Shown here piece after piece: positions 35,540 to 44,263 of a DNA stretch of 64,000 nucleotides (position 1 is its first letter; every line of letters starts with the position of its first letter). The stretch covers positions 62,625,768-62,689,767 of the forward strand of contig NC_012874.2 of NCBI RefSeq assembly GCF_000003195.3. The letters run 5' to 3'. Source of the DNA: Sorghum bicolor. Lineage: Eukaryota > Streptophyta > Magnoliopsida > Poales > Poaceae. The notes under the pieces are model-generated. The model worked only from the letters and a program-made list of their open reading frames with translations, did no database searches and was not told the origin of the DNA. The translations under genes and the position numbers were made by a program.

Positions 35540-36968
35540 GTCTTTGTCCCTGTCTGAATTGGTCCTTTTCCCTGCAAGAACCTGATGGCTGGAGATTTCC
35601 CTGTGCTGAATTACTTCTATGATATCTCTGTTCCTCAGTGTTGAATTGCTATTATGATATCTGTTCTGTTCATCGTAGTGTTGGATTACTGCTATGAAAT
35701 AAAACAGCAAAAGCTAGTTGGAAGTTTCGCTTTCACCTGATGGCTGTAACTTGAACCTGAATCTGCTGGCTATCTGGACCAATGTGTATACACCTGATTG
35801 CAAACTTGAGTGCTTCCTTGCTTTGGTGTGGCGATGATCATATCAAGTCACCTGATTGCAAACTTGAGTACTGTTAAATGAATTTCACTTAAATGTGCTT
35901 CTTTGGATCTAGGCATATTCTCCTGATGATGACTGCATTTGCTTTCAGTTGCATGTGGTTATCTTTGCTCGGTAGTTGTTTGTATTTATTTTCTTGTTTA
36001 CATTAGGGGGTAGTGTAGGTGGGTGCTTAACACTGCCAATGCCGGTCCCAAGCCCGGATAAAAGTGGAGGGGGCACGGTTGAATGGTTAACAGTGGAGTC
36101 TCTAAATTATGTAATATTAATTTAACTATGCCAGCTTCTGTTGTGTATAAGGAAACTTCTCTCTTCTTATATGCAAGCAGAAATTCCCTTTTATCAGCTC
36201 TTATGGTAGTAATAGTCTAATAGATTATGGTTGGTCTCTAATGCAAAATGTATCATCTGTACAAGTGGCTTATTTGGCATCAATCTTCTTTTCCAGCAAC
36301 AGTGACAGAGAATAAAATGACTAAAAGGATTGTCCTGATTTGGAAGTATATCCAGAAGCATATCCAAACACTGCTTGACTATCTCGGCCCTATATATTTG
36401 CAATGGCAACATACAGTTCAAAGATGAAATGTGCAAGGTCATGAAAATTGGACTGCTCTGTGTATCGGCCCTATATATCTGATCTTGAGAAGTTCATTCC
36501 AGGTAGCAGTTAGCTGGGTCTGAAACACAGCATGGTGATTGCTAAAGCTTGTAACTGTAGTAGCCTTTTACTCTGAATGAGAAAGTGCTGGCTGCTGTCA
36601 ATTTATCTCTGGCATTTTTTTATGTTCATGACTTTCCAGGTAGCAGCTAGCTAGGTCTGAAACACAGCATGGTGATTGCTAAAGCTTGTAACTGTAGTAG
36701 CCTTTTGCTCTGAATGAGAGTGCTGGCTGCTGTCAATTTGTCTCTGACATTTTTTTATGTTCATCACTTGCTAGTCCCATCATGGGTGGGGTTCACTTTC
36801 ATTCTTTTGTGCCTATTTCTGACCCAATATTTTCCACCTGGTTCTGGTAAGATACTTTGGAACATCTGAATTTCTGGACTAGAGAAGCTGCAACTGTACA
36901 AAATTTTCAGGCAAGAAATTTCACTTACAAGTCCTTTGTGTTGCGAGTTCAAGTGTAGGGCGCCCCAC
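35540..36968 (+). other. 3'-UTR-like non-coding stretch
   Basis: T-rich sequence without reading frames, downstream of the DUF688-like fragment. It contains the word GCCGGTCCCAAGCCCGGATA at 36041 and a tandem duplication at 36501-36770. Confidence 0.4.
36501..36770. repeat. 136-bp tandem duplication
   Basis: The unit starts CAGGTAGCAG and contains GGTCTGAAACACAGCATGG and TTGTAACTGTAGTAGCCTTT. It is repeated at an offset of 136 bases (36501 and 36637) with a few substitutions. Confidence 0.9.
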
Positions 36969-38906
36969 TGAAAGCCCTAGTTTGGTTTTGGATAATTGAT
37001 GAAACCCTAGTACTAACCTCCATAATAAGTGTGTGTAGACTTAATGAGGTTAGTATATGCCAAGTGATGGAGCAAGTGATGATCATGGTGATGATGGTGA
37101 TGACCACAAGATGATCAAGTGCTCAACTTGGAAAAGAAGAAAGAGAAAAACAAAACTCTATGGAGATCAAGGTGAAGGTATTGCTTAGGGTTTTGGTTTT
37201 GGTGATCAAGACGCCATAGAGGGTGTGATCACATTTAGGATAGATAGCCGTACTATAAAGAGGGGAATTCTTTGGCTAAGCGGTTATCAAGTGCCACTAG
37301 GTGTCATTGTTCATGTGCATGCATTTAGAACCTAGTGAGCTAACTTAACTCCTTCGAAGAAAATGATTGTGAAAATGCTAACACACGTGCACTTGTTGGT
37401 ACACACGTTGTGGTGTTGGCACACTTTGAGAAGGAGGTGGAGTTTGAAGAGTAGAGAGAGGATGGGTTCCTCAAGCTCGGGGATTCGGCGCTTTTCGAGA
37501 AAATGAAGTGCATTTTTTCTATTGCGCCGGTGGGAAATTTAGAGAAGTCGCGGGAGTGTTTCTCACCGAGAAACACTCACCGGACGCTGGCTCAGAGGCA
37601 CCGGACGCTGTGTCTGAGCGTCCGGTGTGCAGGCTGCCTGGCCCAGCTAGGGTAAGGCACCGGACGATAGGCACCGGACGCTGGCCTGTGCGTCCGGTGG
37701 TCCGTGTCCGGTGTGAGGTCCGTTTTGCAGACCTCTCTGGGTGTGAGTCCGGTGAGCACCGGACGCTCAAGGTGCGTCCGGTGGCTTGCGTCCGGTGACC
37801 GTGCGAGTTTGCGGAGCTCTCTGCGCATGGGTCCGGTGTGCACCGGACGCGTCCGGTGGTAACTTGCTCCGCGTCCGGTGCACTGCAGGTTACCGTTAGA
37901 CTCTGACACGCGGCTGACGTTGGAGCACCGGACGCAGGTGTTGAGCGTCCGGTGCCCCTTTAAGAGCGTCCGGTGACCCCGAGTTAGACCCAGTGAGAGA
38001 GCCAACGGCTCTATTTATTTGAGGGGCTATAAATACGTGTTTGGCCGGCTTGGGGCTCACTCTCTTGGCATTCTTGACTACTTGACATCCTTGTGAGCCT
38101 AAGCAAACACCTCCCACTCATCTCCTTCATAGATTATACATCTTTGTGAGATTGGAAGTGATTCCAAGTGCATTTGCTTGAGTGATTGCATCTAGTGGCA
38201 CTAGGGGATCGTTCTAGCTGCGGTTTTCTTGTTACTCTTGGTGGTTGCCGCCACCTAGACGGCTTGGAGCAGCGGAGGAGCTTTGGCACGAGTTGGTGAT
38301 TGTTCGTGGCCATCTCCCGATGATTGTGAGGGGTCTTGTACCTTCCCCGGTGGAGAGCGAAAGGTAACTCTAGTGGATTGCTCGTGTCATTGAGCTACCT
38401 CACTTGTGGGTAGGTTCTTGTGGTGTCCTAGTGAGGACGAGGTTCGTGCTACACCTCTTAGCCACCGAACCACCAAGTGTTGGTCGACACAACGGGGACG
38501 TAGCGTGCCGGCAAGCACGTGAACCTCAGGAGAAAAATCGGTGTCTCAATTGTGTTTGATTGGCATTCTCCCGGTGCTTGATTGTTTATATTGGTGATTG
38601 GTTCATCCCCTACACGGCGGTATAAATATCTCATCTTATCTTTACTTACCGCAAACTAGTGTAATTAGTTTAGTTGCTTACTTTGACTTGTGTAGCTTAG
38701 TTCTCTAGTGTAACTTGTAGAGACTTAGTTCTTGTGTGCATAGAGATCTTAGCAACTAGAATTGTTGGGTAGGTGGCTTGCAAACACCCCTTTAGAGCTA
38801 GAGCAAAAAGCTTCGCTTTGTTATTTACTAACCTTTTGCTCTAGTGAGTTTGTAGAATTTTTAAATAGGCTATTCACCCCCCCTCTAGCCATATTAGGAC
38901 CTTTCA
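36969..38906 (+). mobile_element. Solo LTR C of the GTCCGGTG family
   Basis: A 1938-bp solo LTR with ends TGAAAGCCCT and GGACCTTTCA and a perfect 5-bp duplication CCCAC (36964-36968, 38907-38911). It shares TTCTATTGCGCCGGTGGGAA, GAGAAACACTCACCGGACGC and CTATTCACCCCCCCTCTAG with copies A and B, but diverges at the start. The CACCGGACGC array lies at about 37575-37980. It sits inside the Harbinger-type unit, so it inserted later than that unit. Confidence 0.9.
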
Positions 38907-39381
38907 CCCACCATAAATGATCTCAGACAAGATCACAAGAACATACCTACAGTATGGCAAATCTCCATAATAGGGATGTCATCTTGGATTCTTCACAGGT
39001 TTAACAATAAAACTAGGAGAGGCATACAACACTTCTTAGAAATCTGCCTTACAGATTTCACAGATTTAACAATAAAGCTAGGGTCTGTTGAAAAACAAAT
39101 AGAAACAATAAAACTCAGCTCTGACTACAACCAACAAACAAAGAGGAACACTGCCATGCTAATCAGAGGCAACAGATCCCTGATCCAAATAATTCATTCC
39201 AGTCCCAGCACATCATTCTCAGTTAAACATGGAGTAATTGTAGGATGAAAGAACCAAATTAATTGTAGGATGCAAGATACATACATCATTCTCAGTTTGA
39301 CTAAGATAAAGTACTATGAGAAATATAGATAAATACAGAGGCAGACATAATTTAACATAAGTGACTCCACTCTCACCAAAC

Positions 39382-41757
39382 CTACACTGCACTCTCATCA
39401 CTAGCCGTCTCGCCTACACTAGCACTCATTGCCTTCACAATGTTTGCTCTCTTTGCCTTCACGTATGCCCTTTGATCATCATCCATTGTTGTGACATCAC
39501 AAAACATAATTTTTTGCTCCTGCTCCCACTGCAGCCACTCCTCCTCCATCTTAAGCTTGCGCTGCTCAAGCATCATATCCTTCTCCCACCTTTCTTTCTT
39601 CATCATATGTTCCTCGGTCTTCATTACCAATAAATTTTGCATCATATCCTTGTAGTCGTCATCTCCTTCATTCTTTTTCAGCTTCTCTTTGGATTGCTTT
39701 CTACCCGGAGGTCGGGCTTTCTTGGCAGAAGGGATTGAAGAGGTCTCTTGGCCTTGGGCGCTTGACTCATCGTTCTCTTGTTCAATTCCTACCGAAAGGT
39801 TGAGCTCTCTGGACTTGGCCGGCTTCTTGTTGGCTTCAAGTGTTGATTCGAACTTCTGAGTGTGCCTCAACGTGAGCCAACACTGTTCGAATTGACAATT
39901 TTTGCCATTCGCTTTTCTGGCATACCTTGCGTGGGCTTCCAGCAGCTGCAACAAATATCAAGTGCATGATTAGATATATAGGAAGGACAAGATATGGGAT
40001 GAACCAAGTGCAAGATCACTTACATGCTCTTGGTATGGAATGCCGCTTGGATGACAACGCTCGACCTCCTCGTAGTAGCCTTGGAATTTCATACACTCCT
40101 TTAATATGATCCCAAAGCGATGCTCGAGTGAATTGGGAGTCCTATCGGACTCAAAGTTCCTGTTCATGTGAAAATCATTTGCGATCCTCTCCCAATAAGT
40201 TTTTCCTGGCTGCTGATTCCCTATGATAGGGTCATTGCTGATATGAATCCAAGATTTGCAAAGTTGGATATCTTCAAGATTAGTGTAGTTGCTGCCTCGC
40301 TTTGATTTGCAGCCAGTACTTGGAGTGGCATCCTCCCGCACTTCTTGCTGCCTCGACAATTCTAAATCATCATCCACTTCCTGTGTCAAAATGTTTGTGA
40401 AATATCCACTTCCTGGTGCACTTGAAGCCCTTGGTTGCTGCAAATAAATATACAAAAATATGAGTAATCAACAGCCAGATAGGTCCAACAGATATGTCAA
40501 TTTCCAAAAGACAATGTAAACATGCATCCACTCAAGTGTAAAGCATGATATAAAATCAGAAAAGAATCAACAGTCTGACTTGCAAACTGCACTGCAAGTC
40601 TGCTACTGCAAGGTAGAGAAGAAATACACCTAACCTAACACTGCAAGTCTGCTACTTGCAAACTGCACTGCAAGTCTGATTAGTTGCCTTATGTGCTTCA
40701 GGTATTACTGACATTACTGTAGTTGGTAAGTTCTCAATCTGAAATGTTGCCTTATGTGCTTCAGGTATTTCACATTTATTCTTCCTTAGAGATTAGAACT
40801 ATTGTATGGTAGTATTCTAATTTCTAAATATGTTAATTGCAGTTATTGACGACAAACCAAAGGAGTCTGTCCCAGATCATGATACTCAAATGTCAAGCAT
40901 TAGATGGCATCTCTCAGAAGGTTTTGTGGTGCCATTTGACTCATCACACTCACCTCTTGTGCTGTTTCTTACTGCAATGTGGATATCCATTGCTTCTGTG
41001 CAGGCGGATTTTCGGAGTTTAAATTGATGGAGCGTCTTGGGGAAGGGCAGAAACCAACAGCTATCATCGGGGAAGTCGCTGATGAGTGGAACTTGGACTT
41101 GGTTGTGCTAAGCATGGAGGCAATACACTCAAAGCATGTCGATGGGAATTTGCTTGCTGAATTCATCCCTTGTCCTGTTCTACTGCTCCCGCTCTGACAT
41201 GGACATGGAGCTGATCTGCATGTCATGTTTTTTGAGCCAAATGGTTTGTTTTTCTTTGAAGATGTAATTCCCGCAAATTCCCTGGATATGAAGGGTTGAT
41301 CAATTATTGTGAGGACAAACATTGATCAATTAGCTCAACTCACCGTGTAATCAGGCGTCCAATGGTTGGGGCTAAAGTCGTCGCCGGCGACCTGGTAGAC
41401 TTCTGCTGGTGATGTTGTGATTCTGCCGGCGTCCCAGGTGGCGGCGTGAGGCTCTGTGAAGCTCAACGCGCGAGGACGTGTAGGTGGGGCGTTGGGGAGC
41501 CGACGAGGTAAGCCGCCGCTCGGAAAAGGCATCCTGCCACCACTGCGGCCACCGCTAGGAGAAGGCATCCTGCTGCCGCTATCGTCGCTGCCGGGGGAAG
41601 GAAGTTCTTGGCGACGAGGTAGGTTGGCATCGAGAGAAGACAATGTGGCAGGACAGGAATGCGGCGCGACGAACGGACGACGTCGCATGGTAGACACCGT
41701 CGGACGGGGAGGCAGCCCGCCTCCGGAGAATCCTCCTGATGACGCGCTACCGTCCAT
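39382..41757 (-). CDS. Harbinger ORF1 (Myb/SANT-like) protein
   Basis: Accessory protein of PIF/Harbinger transposons, which in the family acts with the transposase in DNA binding and nuclear import. Three exons: 41757-41344 (138 codons), 40437-40024 (138) and 39945-39382 (187 plus stop), about 463 residues. Donors ACG|GTGAGT and CAT|GTAAGT and TTTGCAG/TTGCAG acceptors hold phase 0. The first part is Ser/Gly/Pro/Arg-rich (MDGSASSGGFSGGG). The middle part has the SANT-like core NYTNLEDIQLCKSWIHISND and PGKTYWERIANDF. The C-terminal part has FEQCWLTLRH, a Lys-rich NLS-like stretch (KKARPPGRKQSKEKLKK) and a charged coiled coil of Met/Glu/Lys. All exons are open, so it may be expressible. Upstream exons are possible since a CAG acceptor precedes the chosen ATG. 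Confidence 0.75.
40843..41197 (+). pseudogene. Two-exon fragment resembling a universal stress protein C-terminus
   Basis: Two exons on the plus strand, opposite to ORF1 and within its first intron: about 40843-40920 and 41004-41197, joined in frame at GAAG|GT and GTGCAG|GC. They read KPKESVPDHDTQMSSIRWHL followed by GGFSEFKLMERLGEGQKP, then IIGEVADEWNLDLVVLSMEA and FIPCPVLLLPL-stop. The DLVVLS and PCPVLLLP pattern resembles the C-terminal half of plant universal-stress-like (adenine nucleotide alpha-hydrolase) proteins. The N-terminal half is missing. Assignment is tentative; capture by the surrounding element is the simplest reading. Confidence 0.5.
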
Positions 41758-42042
41758 AGGCGACACCGGAGAATCCTCCTGAAAATATCTGTGCATATTA
41801 TAGAACAAAGAAGTCTCACTCTCACATATATGAACATAATTTACAGTTTGAGAGACAGGAAACACAAGATAATTCTAAGACAGGAAACACAAGATAATTC
41901 TAAAACTAACTACTGATAAAGTTTGCAGGCCAGAAAGAATCAATTGGTACATACTCCTGGAATTATGCATATCACAGTCTCAAAATTAAACAAAAAGGAT
42001 CCTACAGATAACTGCTGCTATTTGAAGGAGCATGGAACTGAC

Positions 42043-42266
42043 CCGATCGGCGAAAAGATTCTTCTTGTTGCTGCTCCTGAAGAGAGCAAGTTGGAACTCC
42101 TCATATTCAATGGTACGCAGTTCTAGATATTCAGAATCACATGGTGGCAGGCAAAAGTGTTTGACGCAGGCAGTTGGCAGTACCTTGTGAATTAGGCCAT
42201 CTTTGATTATGGAATAGCTTATCTTCTTGTAGAGCTCATAGAGGGCCTCCACTTCATTGACAGAAA
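42043..42266 (-). pseudogene. CBL: Captured calcineurin B-like (CBL) calcium sensor fragment
   Basis: Two exons on the minus strand. The first, 42266-42184, reads [20 protein letters not shown] and DGLIHK and ends at a GTACTG donor. The second, 42102-42043, reads EEFQLALFR and [10 protein letters not shown] and ends at GTCAGT. Both match the N-terminal EF-hand region of plant CBL proteins, which bind calcium and recruit CIPK kinases. The intron position (HK|EEF) fits the family. The acceptor before the second exon reads TAT|GAGGAG, so AG at the expected place is lost, although a shifted AG exists. The myristoylation N-terminus and later EF-hands are absent. Not a functional gene. Confidence 0.8.
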
Positions 42267-42824
42267 CTGCAACAAGTATGAAGAGGCGAACAAACAAAAA
42301 TTAGAACAACCAAGAATTAGAATAAGGTGCACTGGAGTCTGGTTCTTGTTGTCCTCACCTGACTGGCGAGGGGAGGTGCGCGGCCAGGGGAGGTGCACGG
42401 CAGGGCGGTGCTAGGGCGGCCAGGGGAGTCTGCGCGCGAGATCGGAGATGGAGCCGGGAGGACGACGCAGGGACACGAGCTTGCGCTAGGGTTGGCCGGC
42501 GGTGCTAGGGTTCGCCGGCGGCGTGAGGGCTCGCATGGAGGGGAGAAGGCGGTGGAAGGGCGGCGCGGTGGCCGTGGTGGCGTCGGGGGCGCGGTGGCGC
42601 GGTGGCGTCGGGGGCGTCGGGGGCGCGCGGTGGCGTCGGGAGCGTCGGGGGCGCGCGCTGGCGTCGGGGGCGTCGGGGAGGGGAGAGGATAGGAAGCTCC
42701 GGTTGCTGGGGCCTCCAACTAGAATTTGGGAGCTCTCCTAAAATGAGAGCCCAAGTAGAAGGCCCACTGGAGTTCTCAAACTCCTAAAATTTAGGATGGA
42801 GGCGGAGGCCCATTGGAGTTGCTC
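42267..42824. other. GC-rich end of the Harbinger-type unit
   Basis: Simple GGCGTCGGGGGCG-type repeats at 42540-42690 create long frames on both strands that I do not support as genes. The last 130 bases carry subterminal copies of GGCCCACTGGAGTT and GGCCCATTGGAGTT. Confidence 0.5.
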
Positions 42825-43109
42825 TAAGTAGTAATGTCTGAGTTCCGACTGCTACCAGACCATTGGCCCTGATCCGAGTGCAAGCCATGTCTCGCTTATT
42901 TACTGTGAGAGTAAAATACTAATGGCTGGCAGATTCAGAACATAGCTAATATAGATCTTGATTCGTGGATCTAATGCAACAATTAAGATGATGTAAATGG
43001 ACTACCAATTATATTAACTAGTCCATCAACCCGTGTGCTCCGCACAGACTAATTTTGAGATACTTAATCAATAGAAAATCCTGTTTAAGTAGTTCAGTTG
43101 AGTATGTAA

Positions 43110-43335
43110 GGTCTTGTTTAGATCCAAAAACTTTTTGGATTTTGACACTGTAGCAATTTCGTTTTTATTTGACAAACATTATCCAATTATGGAGCAACTA
43201 GGCTTAAAAGATTCGTCTCGTGATTTACAGATAAACTGTACAATTAGTTATCTTTTTTATCTATATTTAATGTTCTATGCATATGCCGCAAGATTTGATG
43301 TGATGTTAAAGTTTTGGGTGTATCTAAACAAGGTC
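43110..43335. mobile_element. GGCCTTGTTTAG-family MITE with perfect TAA duplication
   Basis: A 226-bp element, ends GGTCTTGTTTAGATCC and TATCTAAACAAGGTC... in inverse form, flanked by TAA (43107-43109, 43336-43338). Confidence 0.88.
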
Positions 43336-43539
43336 TAACTAACTGTACAGTGATGCTTGGAAAATCTGTTGTAATGTAGGCCACCAGCAGTCCATCACTG
43401 ACTGCAGATGGATTTGCATCAAAGGACGTATAACACTGTAACTGATTCATGAAACAACTGTGAATCCTTCTCCAATAAGAAACTTGCTCATCTATTCTCT
43501 CTCCAGAAAAAATGCTTCCCACGCTAACAAACAAACAAA

Positions 43540-43781
43540 GGCCTTGTTTAGATGCACCCAAAAATCCAAAACTTTACAAAATTCTCTATCACATCGAATC
43601 TTGCGGCAATTGCATTGAACATTAAATATAGATAAAAAAGATAATTAATGCACAGTTTACCTGTAAATCACGATACAAATCTTTTAAATCTAGTTACTCC
43701 ATAATTGAACAATGTTTGTCTAATAAAAACAAAAGTGCTACAGTATCAAAATCCAAAAAGTTTTTGGATCTAAACAAGGCC
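43540..43781. mobile_element. GGCCTTGTTTAG-family MITE
   Basis: A 242-bp element with ends GGCCTTGTTTAGAT and ATCTAAACAAGGCC. Flanks are AAA and TAA, a duplication with one mismatch. It lies 200 bases from the previous MITE in inverted internal orientation. Confidence 0.85.
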
Positions 43782-44263
43782 TAAAAGAATGGCACAACAT
43801 TGTGGCTTAAATCTCTCCGTTAAATAGAGAACAGGGGCACTTAGGAATTTAGAAATCTGTAGGTATTAAATCGAACAATTTTCAATGAACCGAGGCAGTG
43901 ATATGATAGTCTTGGTAGTTTTGATACTACCAGATGCGTGCGAAAGACAATGCTAAGGAAGGGTTAAAAAAAAGACATACTTATAAACATGTTAAAGGAA
44001 ACGGCGCTACCAAAACTGAACATGAACATAATTACATAAAGTACCTACATCTGTTAGCAGAAACAAATTCAGATAGACAAAAAAAAACAAATTCAGATTA
44101 CATCATGTGCTAGACAAAATGAGGAGCAGATTACATCATATTGCAAGTTCTGATGCAATAATTGCAAATCAAATTGCCGCGCATGCAAGATTGCTGATAA
44201 CGATACAATACAACACATCATTCACAGTATGTACACGATTGCTTATGGTCAATCTCTAATATC
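43782..44263 (-). other. 3' flank of tandem kinase gene 2
   Basis: AT-rich sequence after the stop codon. Presumably it contains the 3' UTR, but no single polyadenylation signal stands out. Confidence 0.4.

Larger units (their letters stand above)
34911..42824 (-). mobile_element. Harbinger-type unit with captured gene fragments
   Basis: The two ends, GAGCAACTCCA and TGGAGTTGCTC, are inverse and each is flanked by TAA (34908-34910, 42825-42827), the PIF/Harbinger 3-bp duplication. The unit is 7914 bp including solo LTR C, about 5.97 kb without it. Inside are a Harbinger ORF1 gene on the minus strand and fragments resembling three host genes. No DDE transposase (ORF2) is seen, so it would be non-autonomous. 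The inverted repeats are only about 11-14 bases long and the sequence beyond differs, so two neighbouring elements of one superfamily remain an alternative. Confidence 0.5.

Noticed and set aside
37575..37980. Irregularly spaced repeats suggesting a CRISPR-like array
   Set aside because: The repeats are 10 bases, in both orientations, with variable spacing, inside an LTR in a plant genome.
42317..42741. Pro/Arg-rich and Gly/Arg-rich frames on both strands
   Set aside because: Simple GGCGTCGGGGGCG repeats at the end of the Harbinger-type unit create both.
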